From positions 30,725-94,724 of the forward strand of contig WGCU01000067.1 of NCBI GenBank assembly GCA_015493635.1: 64,000 bases of DNA. The letters are read 5' to 3'. The notes under the pieces were generated by a model. It was given only the letters and a program-made list of their open reading frames with translations. It did not search any database and was not told where the DNA came from. Position 1 is the first letter of the stretch. Every line of letters starts with the position of its first letter. The stretch is from Spirochaetaceae bacterium (GTDB taxonomy: Bacteria > Spirochaetota > Spirochaetia > B11-G9). The translations under genes were made by a program, and so were the position numbers. Shown piece by piece: positions 45,278 through 54,976 of the stretch.

Positions 45278-46452
45278 GCTTCCGCCTTTGGAATGGTAAA
45301 AGAGATGGTCGTTCCCATTCCTGAAACTGATCCCATATACACATTTCCCCCATGTTTTTCTATAACATTTTTTACGATGGAAAGTCCAAGTCCAACCCCG
45401 TCGAACGCTTCCTCGACAGCTCCGTCTTGCTCTTTCCCCTGGTAGAATTCACTGAATACCTTCGGTTTATCTTCATTGATAATACCGCTGCCGTCGTCAC
45501 TGACAGAGACAACAACACACTGCTCATTTTCATTTACCGAAACAAGTATACGTCCGTTTTTTCCGACATGCTTGCTCGCGTTATGGATAAGGTTTATCAG
45601 CACCTGCTGTATCCAGTTCTCATCAATAAAAGTCTTTGAGAGGAGATTCGGGTAGGTGTATTTAATTGTCTGATTCCTGGACTGAATAAACGGCCCCAGA
45701 TCGTTACAAACTTTCTTTATAACAGTCCGGATATCCTTTTCCTTTTTTTTCATCCGGAACCAGGCATATTCAACCTTGATGCTTGCAAGTATTGAATCAA
45801 TAAAACGGCTCATACGGATGGAATTATCCTGAATGGCCTTAAGGAATCTCTGCTGGGTCGGGTTTACGTTCCCCGGGCGTTCTTCAAGGAGTATTTCTGA
45901 AGATGTTTTAATAACTGCCAGGGGAGTGCGCAGTTCATGAGAGAGGGTGGACAGAAGCTTGTTTTTACCGTCAATCTGTTTCTGCTGTGCATCAATCTCG
46001 GCTGTTAACTCCAATTCATGTTCCTTCATAGCTCGGATAATCATGCCGCTTATCAACCCAGACGGAACAACAACAATCAATATGGCTGCCGTTTCCTTTG
46101 TCAGATAGAGAGCTGCTGCAAAAATGATCGAAACAGATATGTTCAGAATAAACCCTTTTTTCCCGGAATAGGTTATTGAAATCTGCAGAAAAAGCATGCT
46201 TAAAAATATCGAAAAAAGATACGGATTCAGGAGAATCAGGGATGAAATAACAGAGATTGATTCCAGAACCAGTACAGATAAAATCCTTTTCTCACCAAAC
46301 TCCACAAAGAACAACTCATATACCATCCAGGGAAGAAAACAGAACATAATATCCAGATACAGGGGATAAGGCAAATTACCGAAAGTACCTGCTGAGAAAA
46401 GAGCAGCAGTCAAAGCAAATATTCTAAAACTGTATTTTACTACGGTATTCAT
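45274..46452 (-). CDS. Membrane sensor histidine kinase
   Basis: A 392-residue kinase. Residues 1-140 contain five or so hydrophobic segments with short loops, so it senses within or at the membrane rather than through a large periplasmic domain. HisKA contains H172 in LSTLSHELRTPLAVIK. The ATPase domain shows NLIHNASKHVG, VSDDGSGI and GVGLGLSIVKN. It pairs with the overlapping OmpR-type regulator and follows the glycerate kinase gene by 12 bases. Confidence 0.93.
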   Translation of the reverse strand: MNTVVKYSFRIFALTAALFSAGTFGNLPYPLYLDIMFCFLPWMVYELFFVEFGEKRILSVLVLESISVISSLILLNPYLFSIFLSMLFLQISITYSGKKGFILNISVSIIFAAALYLTKETAAILIVVVPSGLISGMIIRAMKEHELELTAEIDAQQKQIDGKNKLLSTLSHELRTPLAVIKTSSEILLEERPGNVNPTQQRFLKAIQDNSIRMSRFIDSILASIKVEYAWFRMKKKEKDIRTVIKKVCNDLGPFIQSRNQTIKYTYPNLLSKTFIDENWIQQVLINLIHNASKHVGKNGRILVSVNENEQCVVVSVSDDGSGIINEDKPKVFSEFYQGKEQDGAVEEAFDGVGLGLSIVKNVIEKHGGNVYMGSVSGMGTTISFTIPKAEA

Positions 46453-46464
46453 AGAAGGAACGTT

Positions 46465-47601
46465 TTACATCCCCATCCCTATCCGGATCATCCGCATGGC
46501 CCTGGCCGCACTGTCAACGAGCAGTTCATATGATCTCGACATCGCTTCTTCGAGACTCATGGCCTTGTTTACTGAACTCATAATTGCATCTATACCATGG
46601 TCGTATACAGCTTCAACTTTTGGGCCGATGTCCCCGACAACTGCCAGGACAGGGATCCCTTTCTTTTTTGCCCTGCCGGCAATACCTACAGGAACTTTAC
46701 CATAGACAGACTGGCCGTCTATCCGTCCCTCCCCGCTTATAACAAGATCGGCACTATCCAGATAATCATCAAACTTGATGAGATCAAGAACAATCTCTAT
46801 CCCCGATTTTAATTCTCCACCGCAGAATTCCATAAGGCCGTAGCCCAGCCCGCCAGCCGCTCCTGCTCCCGGAAAGTTTTTATTTGAACGCCCAAACTTA
46901 CGGCTGACGACCGCAGCAAGTTTTTCAAGAGCACTGTCCAGGAGTTTAATATCATCATCAGAAGCTCCTTTCTGCGCTCCGTAAATGTGGCTCGCCCCTT
47001 CCGGTCCGATCAGGGGATTTGTTACATCACAGGCAACGAGGAATTTTGTCCGGGATACCTTACTATTAACCTTTGAATCATCAATATCCGCAAGGTCCGT
47101 CAATGCTCCGCCGCCTTCAGGTAATTCATTTCCATTACTGTCAAGAAATTTATAGCCAAGGGCTTTTGCCATTCCAGTACCCCCGTCATTGGTGGCACTT
47201 CCGCCGATACCGAGAAGTATTGTTTCACAGCCCCGGGCAAGAGCATCATCAATTAACTGTCCTGTCCCAAAGGTTGATGCCGCAAGGGGATTACGTTTGT
47301 CTTCCGGTACAAGAGGTAATCCTGATGCAGAAGCCATCTCGATAACAGCTGTTTTATCGGGAAGGAGGCCATACACTGCTTCTACAGCATCTCCCAAAGG
47401 CCCTTTAACCATCTTTTTTACAATCTCACCGTGCATACTGTCCGTAAGAGCCTCAACCGTACCTTCACCGCCGTCTGCCACAGGAATTTCCACAAGCTCA
47501 GCATCCGGAAATATTTTATGAACACCCTCTCCCATTGCCCGGGCAGCCATTCTGCTTGTAGCAGAGCCTTTAAATGAATCCGGCGCTATTATAATTTTCA
47601 T
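46465..47601 (-). CDS. glxK: Glycerate kinase (GlxK/GarK type)
   Basis: A 378-residue class II glycerate kinase that phosphorylates glycerate. Family signatures are IIIAPDSFKGSATSRMAARA, GIGGSATNDGGTGMAKALGY and ISGEGRIDGQSVYGKVPVG. It lies downstream of a GntP-type permease, with a TPR gene between. Together with CdaR this suggests import and use of glycerate or a sugar acid. Confidence 0.95.
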   Translation of the reverse strand: MKIIIAPDSFKGSATSRMAARAMGEGVHKIFPDAELVEIPVADGGEGTVEALTDSMHGEIVKKMVKGPLGDAVEAVYGLLPDKTAVIEMASASGLPLVPEDKRNPLAASTFGTGQLIDDALARGCETILLGIGGSATNDGGTGMAKALGYKFLDSNGNELPEGGGALTDLADIDDSKVNSKVSRTKFLVACDVTNPLIGPEGASHIYGAQKGASDDDIKLLDSALEKLAAVVSRKFGRSNKNFPGAGAAGGLGYGLMEFCGGELKSGIEIVLDLIKFDDYLDSADLVISGEGRIDGQSVYGKVPVGIAGRAKKKGIPVLAVVGDIGPKVEAVYDHGIDAIMSSVNKAMSLEEAMSRSYELLVDSAARAMRMIRIGMGM

Positions 47602-47609
47602 AGAACCTC

Positions 47610-48275
47610 CTATGTGTTTCCAGTTCTACTTTTTTTCAGAGATTCTCTCGCTTTTAGCACATTTCCATGTATTGCCGGGAGATTAGTCAGTTTTGATGCC
47701 TGCTCAAAACATTTCAGTGCTTCTGCGTATTTATGAAAAGTATTCATCAATACAGTACCCTTGTTGTTTAATGCCTGGAAATGCGTCCCATCCTGCTCTA
47801 CTGCATCTGAAAAGGCCTTAAGTGCTTCCGTATTTTTACCACTTTTCAAAAGATGATTTCCTTTTTTATAGAGCATATGACTTTTCCTTACTTTATCAAA
47901 TGCATTTTCCGAAGAGCATTTCTGAATTCTTATATTCAATATATTCCTATCTACATCACTTTCACATTCAGAAAAAGCTTTTTTATATGAAACCGAAGCA
48001 TCTTCCCGTCTTCCCCAAATATAGTACAGATCGCCTATAACTCTCAATCGATTATAACTTTCACCATAAAGAGAAATATCCTTCTTAAGAAATAATTCTG
48101 CTTCGTCATATTTGCTCTGGGCAAGTTTAATTAACCCAAGATTATATTCAAATCCGCTTATTGAAGGTTTATACCGATGTATTCGAAGAAAATATTTCTC
48201 CGCTTTATCATAGTTACCTGAAACCATACTATTTAAAGCAAATCGTTGCCAAACAGGAATTAATAGTTGGAACAT
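47610..48275 (-). CDS. TPR-repeat protein
   Basis: A 221-residue, all-helical protein with about four to five tetratricopeptide repeats; typical helices are SGNYDKAEKYFLRIHRYKPS, QSKYDEAELFLKKD and GKNTEALKAFSDAVEQDG. TPR proteins act as scaffolds. It has a hydrophobic N-terminal stretch too short to call a signal. It lies between a terminator and glycerate kinase and looks more AT-rich than the latter. No specific role can be inferred. Confidence 0.8.
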   Translation of the reverse strand: MFQLLIPVWQRFALNSMVSGNYDKAEKYFLRIHRYKPSISGFEYNLGLIKLAQSKYDEAELFLKKDISLYGESYNRLRVIGDLYYIWGRREDASVSYKKAFSECESDVDRNILNIRIQKCSSENAFDKVRKSHMLYKKGNHLLKSGKNTEALKAFSDAVEQDGTHFQALNNKGTVLMNTFHKYAEALKCFEQASKLTNLPAIHGNVLKARESLKKSRTGNT

Positions 48276-48293
48276 TATTTTTCACCTTTATAT

Positions 48294-48328
48294 AAAATAC
48301 CGGTAGAAAATGCTTCTACCGGTATTTT
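48294..48328 (-). terminator. Terminator after gntP
   Basis: A perfect 15-bp stem AAAATACCGGTAGAA/TTCTACCGGTATTTT with a 5-base loop. On the minus strand it ends in TATTTTATAT and lies just after gntP. The symmetric A and T ends make it look bidirectional. Confidence 0.85.
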
Positions 48329-48347
48329 GTGTTACAGTATATATGTT

Positions 48348-49679
48348 TTAGATAAAAATGGATAAAATAGCAACACCAGCAAATGCAACAACACCTTCAA
48401 GTAACGTTGCGCTGGTATAAGCTTTATAAGCAGTTGAAACTTCCATATCAGAGAATTGGGAAACAACCCAGAAATATGAATCATTTGCATGGGAAACAAC
48501 CATTGATCCTGCACCAATTGCCAGTACAGTCAATGCGGGGTTCAAACCAAGAACACCAAGAAGAGGAGCCATAATCGAAGCAGTTGTAATAATTGCAACC
48601 GTCGATGAACCTTGCGCAGTTTTTAACGCTGCGGAAATAAGAAAAGGCAATAATATACCTATTTTCATAACTGACATATTTGAATTAATAAAACTTGCCA
48701 TGGGAGATGCTTTAAGAACTGCCCCAAAAGCACCTCCAGCTCCAGTAATTGCCAGAATAAGAGCAGCATTTTTTACACCTTCTCCCATCCAGTCATGTAC
48801 AGCTTCTCCCATCTGAGCTTTTTTTACTAACGTCAAGGCAATAAAAACTCCAATCATCAACGCTGTAACAGGATCTCCAATAAAAATAACAATAGAAGCA
48901 AAGGTTCCTGTGCCAAAAGGTTTTGTCGGATATGCGGCAATAGATTTTAGAAGAATCAGCAGTATAGGAGTTAACAATGGCAGAAAGGAATGGAAACTGC
49001 CAGGAAGTTTTCCATATTTTTTAATTAAGTCATCGTAGGTTTCTTCCACTTTAGCAACTATTTTATAGCGCTTTGCAAATTTTATTGCCCATAAGTATCC
49101 TGCAATCATGGCTGGAATCGACACCAGTAGCCCTAACCCTATTACCAATCCAAGATCTGCATTAAGAATCCCGGCAGCCGCAATAGGCCCTGGAGTAGGA
49201 GGAACGAGAGTATGCGTAGCATACAATCCTGTAGCCAAAGCAACAGCCATCACAGCCATTGATCTCCCTGTATTTTCTGATAAAGCTTTGTTCAGAGGTG
49301 TTAAAATAATATAACCAGAATCACAAAAAACTGGAATTGAAACAATGTACCCTGTAATACTCATGGCTAGCGGTGCTCTTTTTTTCCCAACAATATTAAG
49401 GATAGCCTGTGACATTGATAAAGCAGCGCCTGTTTTTTCCAGTATTGTTCCAATAATTGTACCAGCAATAATTACTATTCCAATATATCCGAGAGTGCCT
49501 CCGAAACCACTGCGAATTTTACCAACAATTTCTTTTAAAGGCAGCCCGACAAAAAGGCCATAAAGGAAAGCAACACTAACCAAAACAACAAATGCATTCA
49601 TTCTATATCTTGCTGTTAATAGAATGATGAGCAATACAGCAATAAAAAGATATAAAACTGCAATTCCACCAGAAACCAT
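48348..49679 (-). CDS. gntP: GntP-family permease (gluconate/glycerate type)
   Basis: A 443-residue carrier with 12 or more hydrophobic segments. GntP features include IVSIPVFCDSGYIILTPLNK, ATHTLVPPTPGPIAAAGILN and AAALKTAQGSSTVAIITTAS-like spacing near 345 (here ISAALKTAQGSSTVAIITT). It imports gluconate or related acids with protons. The neighbouring glycerate kinase and CdaR regulator favour glycerate or a sugar diacid product. The DNA is AT-rich compared with glxK. Confidence 0.92.
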   Translation of the reverse strand: MVSGGIAVLYLFIAVLLIILLTARYRMNAFVVLVSVAFLYGLFVGLPLKEIVGKIRSGFGGTLGYIGIVIIAGTIIGTILEKTGAALSMSQAILNIVGKKRAPLAMSITGYIVSIPVFCDSGYIILTPLNKALSENTGRSMAVMAVALATGLYATHTLVPPTPGPIAAAGILNADLGLVIGLGLLVSIPAMIAGYLWAIKFAKRYKIVAKVEETYDDLIKKYGKLPGSFHSFLPLLTPILLILLKSIAAYPTKPFGTGTFASIVIFIGDPVTALMIGVFIALTLVKKAQMGEAVHDWMGEGVKNAALILAITGAGGAFGAVLKASPMASFINSNMSVMKIGILLPFLISAALKTAQGSSTVAIITTASIMAPLLGVLGLNPALTVLAIGAGSMVVSHANDSYFWVVSQFSDMEVSTAYKAYTSATLLEGVVAFAGVAILSIFI

Positions 49680-49765
49680 ACTATACCTCCGTTTGTAAAT
49701 ATTGTTAAGTATAATTCATTATAAAAGCAATAATAACGGCAATATGCAATGTAATAACAAGAATG

Positions 49766-49783
49766 AATGTGCATCTGCACATT
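49766..49783. promoter_or_regulatory. Palindrome between cdaR and gntP
   Basis: A perfect inverted repeat AATGTGCA-TC-TGCACATT in the 116-base gap before gntP. Being upstream of the gntP start by about 90 bases, it could be an activator site for CdaR, whose gene ends 12 bases away. A TATAAT-like -10 for gntP lies near 49720. Function is inferred from position only. Confidence 0.5.
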
Positions 49784-49795
49784 TCTACTGTTTTT

Positions 49796-50935
49796 CTATT
49801 CTAATTTACAAAATTCAAGAAAATCATAAAGAAAAAAACGATCTGTATACTCTTCCAGCGGATTAATGCCAAGGAGATCACTTAATTTCTCTAATCTGGA
49901 GTAAATTGTATTTCTATGGACACCCAGTTTCTCTGCGGCAGCTTTGATGTTCATGTCATTGGTTATAAGAGCTCCTATCGTTGCTAAATATTTCTTTTTC
50001 ACAGAATTATTTATAACTTTACTAAACTCGGAAAAGACATTGTAATACTCATTTTTCGGTATTTTGCTCCTGAAAAATGCATATGTGTTATCAAAAAAAT
50101 AATAGACCTTTCTTTCTGGTACGGAATAATAATTCATTAGCCAGTGTGTATGTTGATATGCTAGACGATACATCTTTAAACTTGTCTGAAAACTTCCTAC
50201 AAATGCACAGTATGTAGTTGGCAGTTCCGAATCTCTCAATAAATCTTCAAATGATTTTAAATAATCCTTAATTGATGATTTTATATTTGCAACTATGAGA
50301 TCAGTAAAATTTTCCAGTGTCTTAAATACAAGGATATTTTGATCTGTAGTTATGAAAGACATGTCCTGCTTCTTATGTAACCGACTTTTTTTTAATGTCT
50401 TTAGCACTTCACTGATATCCATACTGGATGGAAAATTTAGAATAATGGGGATTCTCGGTATATCGCTCTTGTATTCTAACTTCTCGGCAAGAGTATTAAT
50501 TACTCCTGCATTTATCTCCTCCTCATAGAGAAGGGTATTAATAAAATGGTTTTTCTTATCCTGCCTTCTCATAATCTTTTCTTTATAAAATTCATATTCC
50601 AGCATGGTCTCAACTGCAGTTTTTATTGCAAAAGCTAGATTTTTTATTTCATTAGGATTGCCCGTTACACCTACTACTCCTATTTTTTTTTGTCTATATA
50701 CTATAGGCAAATTTACTCCAGGTTTAACTCCAGGTAAGAATTCTTCGCTATTATGAATAATTTCTATTTCTTCATTACCGTGTATTATATTATAAGCAGC
50801 CTCGTGAAAATCGTTAATTCTATCAGCATCTCTGCTCGCAATAATTATACCATTTTCATCCATAATATTTATATTATAATCCAGATGTTTGCTTAATCTG
50901 GTTATCAAATTCCCGGCCATCGAACGTTTTATCAT
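49796..50935 (-). CDS. cdaR: CdaR-family sugar-diacid regulator
   Basis: A 379-residue regulator. Residues 1-135 match the sugar-diacid recognition domain (LSKHLDYNINIMDENGIIIA, IGVVGVTGNPNEIKNLAFAI). The C-terminal helix-turn-helix is of the PucR/CdaR type: NIKAAAEKLGVHRNTIYSRL. CdaR proteins activate glucarate, galactarate and glycerate genes. It is upstream of and co-directional with gntP. Its DNA is strongly AT-rich, unlike the flanking MBL-fold gene, hinting at a separate origin. Confidence 0.92.
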   Translation of the reverse strand: MIKRSMAGNLITRLSKHLDYNINIMDENGIIIASRDADRINDFHEAAYNIIHGNEEIEIIHNSEEFLPGVKPGVNLPIVYRQKKIGVVGVTGNPNEIKNLAFAIKTAVETMLEYEFYKEKIMRRQDKKNHFINTLLYEEEINAGVINTLAEKLEYKSDIPRIPIILNFPSSMDISEVLKTLKKSRLHKKQDMSFITTDQNILVFKTLENFTDLIVANIKSSIKDYLKSFEDLLRDSELPTTYCAFVGSFQTSLKMYRLAYQHTHWLMNYYSVPERKVYYFFDNTYAFFRSKIPKNEYYNVFSEFSKVINNSVKKKYLATIGALITNDMNIKAAAEKLGVHRNTIYSRLEKLSDLLGINPLEEYTDRFFLYDFLEFCKLE

Positions 50936-50970
50936 ACAGCCTCCATTTTGTGAAAAATTTCATGATACTT

Positions 50971-51801
50971 TTAATCGAAATTTAATATACTTCCAGTCTT
51001 GACTTCCAGGAATATCCCGGCCAGGGAACGACACTTTTCTGTGGCCTTTCCCCCTGTACAGTGGCACGCACCTATCTTCTGAATCGTACTTTTCCTAAAA
51101 TAGTCTACCGTATTTACAATCCGCTCCTCTGACGCGTCAACAAGATGGGTTCCGCCAAAAACCGCGTAAAGCGGTTTATCAAAACGGGTTTTTACAGCTT
51201 CAAGCATATTTATTATCCCCGGATGGGAGCACCCGGCAAGAACAATCAGCCCTTTTGGCGTATCAATAACAATAAGAATTTCATCAGTAAAGGGATCTTC
51301 GATAAATGAAGAGCCGGACAGCAGCTGAAACCGCGGATTCGGCTTCTCTCCCGCAATTTTTCTTGGAAAGTCTGTAACAACAAAAACATCCGGGAGTATT
51401 TCTTCAATGGCTCCGGTTATCATCCGGTAAGATATCTTTTTTTTAAGGAGGAATTCTTCGTTGAAATTATTTCCTTTAAAGGTATGGACAGTATCATGCA
51501 GGCTGTACTTTTCATTGAAAAAGCCGCGGCCGAGAATTAGCTGAAACCTTTGAGCATATTCACAAAGATCCCTGAAACCTCCGGAATGGTCATAGTGGCC
51601 ATGACTGAGAACAACATATTCAAGATCTGACAGATCCACCTGTAGCCGTTCCGCGTTAGAGAGGAAAGCTCCGCTCTGCCCTGTATCAAAAAGCAGCTTC
51701 CGTCCATCTTTCTCAATATAAAATGAAAGACCATGCTCAAAAAGCAGGAGGGGATCTTCGCCGGGAGAATCTTCAATCAAGGTTATAATTTTTACGCTCA
51801 T
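50971..51801 (-). CDS. Metallo-beta-lactamase-fold hydrolase (MJ0296/RFAP-synthase-like group)
   Basis: About 276 residues. The metal-binding motif is VVLSHGHYDHSGG; later ligands are in LAGCSHPGIIN and VFGGTHL, and a CHCTGG element lies near the C-terminus. The pattern and length match the group often annotated as 7,8-dihydropterin-6-yl-methyl-4-(beta-D-ribofuranosyl)aminobenzene-5'-phosphate synthase, whose bacterial role is unclear. The start is uncertain among ATGs at 51801 and 51810; the former fits the family N-terminus MSVKIITLIED. Confidence 0.85.
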   Translation of the reverse strand: MSVKIITLIEDSPGEDPLLLFEHGLSFYIEKDGRKLLFDTGQSGAFLSNAERLQVDLSDLEYVVLSHGHYDHSGGFRDLCEYAQRFQLILGRGFFNEKYSLHDTVHTFKGNNFNEEFLLKKKISYRMITGAIEEILPDVFVVTDFPRKIAGEKPNPRFQLLSGSSFIEDPFTDEILIVIDTPKGLIVLAGCSHPGIINMLEAVKTRFDKPLYAVFGGTHLVDASEERIVNTVDYFRKSTIQKIGACHCTGGKATEKCRSLAGIFLEVKTGSILNFD

Positions 51802-51868
51802 ACCTGTCATCAATTATAAGCCTTTAACTTTATGGCTATCAAGCCATATTTTATGATATACTCTTTTC

Positions 51869-53908
51869 ATGAATATTAATACCATTTTCTCCGCCCTTTT
51901 TTCCCATCCTGATTTTAAAGATATCAGTCTCCTCACAGATGATAGTACCGGTTCCCTCGGTGCAGCGTTTCTTGTGACCCTCTGCGGCCCGCATCACCCT
52001 CTCTATAAAAAGGCTGAAAAGCTTTTCAAAGAGGCTGCATCTCTGCCGCACACTAAAGGAATGGCGGATTTCTTTACATCAGGACGTGAAAGGATCACGC
52101 AGGAATTGCAAAATAATTATGCCGGTGACAAATCGTTCCGGAAGGCCGCCGATGACCTTGAAAAACACCTTACAGCAAAAGAAAATACTGTACAGGAACG
52201 GGATTTTGAATGGGCCCTCTTTTTCCCCGAAGCCGTAGGCATTATTCAGAACAAAGAGGTCCGGAAAAGAGAACTCCGGCAGAAACGGACAGTAGAGATT
52301 CTGCGGACAAACCGGACACCGATCGTTAATCCGGGGAAAGAATTAATTTTCACTTCCAACATCATTCTTACCCTCCCTGCGGCAGGCACCCGGTATGATT
52401 CACTCAATCTCCCCCGCCGCCTGACAGAGAAATTAAAAGCAGCTTCAAGGGAAGAACAGCTTTACTTCTATGACCATCCTATCCAGATCGGTACTGCACC
52501 GGAAAATAATGAGATTCTTTACGGTTTGAACGGGCTTAACGAAACATGCAGGTGGGAAAAGGATCACGGGTCGATGGATCCGGATGACAAACTGACCTGT
52601 ATTCTTTCTGTATCTGTCACGCATAAAGGACTTCAAATTATCGCAAAAGAGTACATCCATCATGAAATAAGCAGGCACGGTGAATATGAAAACCTCGAAA
52701 TATATGTTTTTACCGAAGAAGACACGGGGCTTATCGTTAACGATGTGCTTATTCCGTCACTCAACCTGCCCGGTGGAAAAGGGGAAAAGGAAAACAGCCG
52801 GAAGATCCTTGCGGAAGTATTCGGTGTAGATGGAGAATACGGCCGGCACTACTCTTTCCTGAAGGCAATTACTGCTTTCTGGCAGGTTTTTATGGATCCG
52901 GAAAAACGAGGGACATTCAAAATTGATCTTGATCAGATCTTTCCGGAGAAAGAGCTGAAAGATCAGACAGGGAAAAGCGCATTTGAACACTTTACAAACC
53001 CGTTATGGGGGGCAACAGGGAAAGAGGCCTTCGGCAACAAGGTTCATCTCGGCATGATTGCGGGAGCCCTTGTCAATGAACGGGACATAGGTAAAGGTAT
53101 TTTTACCCCCGATGTACCATTCAGCGGGACTTTAAGCGGAACCCCTGAAGAGCATATTTTTTACAGTAAACTTCTCATGGGATTTTCCACGGAAGCTGAA
53201 CTTATGACCCGGTATGGATCAGAGGGAATTGACGGAAAAACAAAGTGTATCCAGCGGATTCATGTTACCGGAGGAACCAACGGTATCCTTATAAACTACC
53301 TGCGCGCGTACCGCCCCTTTACACCGGGATTTATCGGCAGGGCAGAGGATCAGAGCTATTTACTCTCCGTATTGTCCAAACCGGGAACAAAACTCGCTTA
53401 TCTCCATGAGGATGGGCTTATTATGCGTCATGATAAGGAGGCTTTTGCCGGAGATGCCATTAAGGCCGCATCCTTCGGCAGCACCATCGGGGATTATGTA
53501 CGTATACTTTTCTTTTCCAAGTACGTAGAAGTAGTAACCGGCGGGGATATTATGGCATTGAAAGAGATTATCGACCCCTTTACAGGATGCTTTGTGTCGA
53601 AAATTCCGGTAACCATCGTCTATCTCCGCTTTGCGTTTAAATCACTTGAAATTTTCAGCACCCTTGGAAAGGATCAGGGAGAAACCTTTCTTACCCAGGG
53701 AATAAAAAGGATTGAGGACGCCATCCGGTTTACCGAAGGAGCAAACAGTCTCCTTTCTAAAAAACTGGCTTCAGAGAAAGAGGGGTGGAACTGTTTCTAC
53801 AACATACTTGATACCGCTGAAACAGCACTCAAGGCAGCAGTTCCCGAGGCCGCGAAGGTAAAGGAAACGGCCGTGAAGATACTTGACAACTGCAGAGTGA
53901 ACAGTTAA
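51869..53908 (+). CDS. Large protein of unknown function, possible glycosyltransferase-like motifs
   Basis: A 679-residue soluble protein that I do not recognise. It has no signal peptide or membrane segment. Two features resemble a GT-A glycosyltransferase: a DxD-like TFKIDLDQIFPE (about residues 350-361) and an acidic GFIGRAEDQSYLLSVL (about 486-501), followed by LAYLHEDGLIMRHD, where a histidine could bind metal. The C-terminal 110 residues are helical. It is followed by a TM1410-like lipoprotein gene. A sugar-transfer role is speculation based on motif layout. Confidence 0.7.
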   Translation: MNINTIFSALFSHPDFKDISLLTDDSTGSLGAAFLVTLCGPHHPLYKKAEKLFKEAASLPHTKGMADFFTSGRERITQELQNNYAGDKSFRKAADDLEKHLTAKENTVQERDFEWALFFPEAVGIIQNKEVRKRELRQKRTVEILRTNRTPIVNPGKELIFTSNIILTLPAAGTRYDSLNLPRRLTEKLKAASREEQLYFYDHPIQIGTAPENNEILYGLNGLNETCRWEKDHGSMDPDDKLTCILSVSVTHKGLQIIAKEYIHHEISRHGEYENLEIYVFTEEDTGLIVNDVLIPSLNLPGGKGEKENSRKILAEVFGVDGEYGRHYSFLKAITAFWQVFMDPEKRGTFKIDLDQIFPEKELKDQTGKSAFEHFTNPLWGATGKEAFGNKVHLGMIAGALVNERDIGKGIFTPDVPFSGTLSGTPEEHIFYSKLLMGFSTEAELMTRYGSEGIDGKTKCIQRIHVTGGTNGILINYLRAYRPFTPGFIGRAEDQSYLLSVLSKPGTKLAYLHEDGLIMRHDKEAFAGDAIKAASFGSTIGDYVRILFFSKYVEVVTGGDIMALKEIIDPFTGCFVSKIPVTIVYLRFAFKSLEIFSTLGKDQGETFLTQGIKRIEDAIRFTEGANSLLSKKLASEKEGWNCFYNILDTAETALKAAVPEAAKVKETAVKILDNCRVNS

Positions 53909-53974
53909 CCGGGATCGGTCCATCAAACTCTCTGTACTATTGATAATTTTTTTCCCTGCGCTACACTGTATAGT

Positions 53975-54961
53975 ATGAAAGGATCTATTATTATTCCACT
54001 GCTTGCCTTCATTCTCTTTTCGTGCCAGACAAGCCCGGCTGTCCCCGACAGAGACTTTAGAGCGGACATGAGAAACTTTGTTATTAAAATTGCTGACTAC
54101 GCGCGGGATACCGGACATACCGGAGGCAGAGAAAACTTTATCATTATTCCGCAGAACGGCCAGGAGATAATAACCGGCAGCGGGAACCCTGACGGAACAC
54201 TGGTCACCTCATACACAGATGCCATTAACGGCGTAGGAAGGGAGGACCTTTACTATGGGTATGATGCTGATAATAAAGCGACACCGGCTTCTGTAACAGC
54301 TTACTTTGAGGGGTATCTGGACAGACTTAAAAATACAGGGATCAGGATACTTGTTACAGACTACTGCAGTACTCCTGCATTTATGGATAATTCCTACAGT
54401 AAAAACAGTGCCAGGGGATACCTGTCATTTGCCGCTCCCGACAGAAGTCTCAGTGTTATCCCGGATTATCCCGCAGCTCCCTATCATGAAAATACAGATA
54501 ACATACAGACACTTTCAGATGCAAAAAACTTTCTCTACCTGATAAACGGTGAAAACTTTGCGTTAAAAACAGATTTAATTAATAGTGTAAAAGCAACAGA
54601 TTACGATGTTATCATTATGGACGCGTTCCATAACGAAACTCCCTTCCTGAAATCCGAGATTGATCAGCTTAAAGTAAAACCTTCAGGCGGTTCGCGTCTC
54701 GTCATTGCCTATATGAGCATCGGAGAAGCGGAAAATTACCGGTACTACTGGAAAGCTGAATGGAACAATAGTCCTCCTCTATGGCTGGGAAAGGAAAATC
54801 CTGATTGGGAAGGAAATTACAAAGTATGGTACTGGGAAAAAGAGTGGCAGGATATCATTGTTTCAGGTAAGGACGCCTACATACAGAGAATACTTGATGC
54901 CGGATTTGACGGCGTATACCTCGATATTATCGATGCGTTTGAATATTTTGAAAATTATTAA
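53975..54961 (+). CDS. TM1410/MJ1477-family lipoprotein, putative glycoside hydrolase (GH114-like)
   Basis: A 328-residue protein with a lipoprotein signal, AFILFSCQT, lipidated at C17. The barrel shows the family motifs DYDVIIMDAFHNE, SRLVIAYMSIGEAENYRYYW, LGKENPDWEGNYKVWYWEKE and GFDGVYLDIIDAFEYF, with the acidic residues expected for a glycosidase. Relatives of this fold cleave alpha-1,4-galactosaminogalactan. It is probably anchored in the envelope. It may act with the preceding large protein on a surface polysaccharide, which is inference. Confidence 0.85.
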   Translation: MKGSIIIPLLAFILFSCQTSPAVPDRDFRADMRNFVIKIADYARDTGHTGGRENFIIIPQNGQEIITGSGNPDGTLVTSYTDAINGVGREDLYYGYDADNKATPASVTAYFEGYLDRLKNTGIRILVTDYCSTPAFMDNSYSKNSARGYLSFAAPDRSLSVIPDYPAAPYHENTDNIQTLSDAKNFLYLINGENFALKTDLINSVKATDYDVIIMDAFHNETPFLKSEIDQLKVKPSGGSRLVIAYMSIGEAENYRYYWKAEWNNSPPLWLGKENPDWEGNYKVWYWEKEWQDIIVSGKDAYIQRILDAGFDGVYLDIIDAFEYFENY

Positions 54962-54976
54962 TCCGGAGGATTTCAA

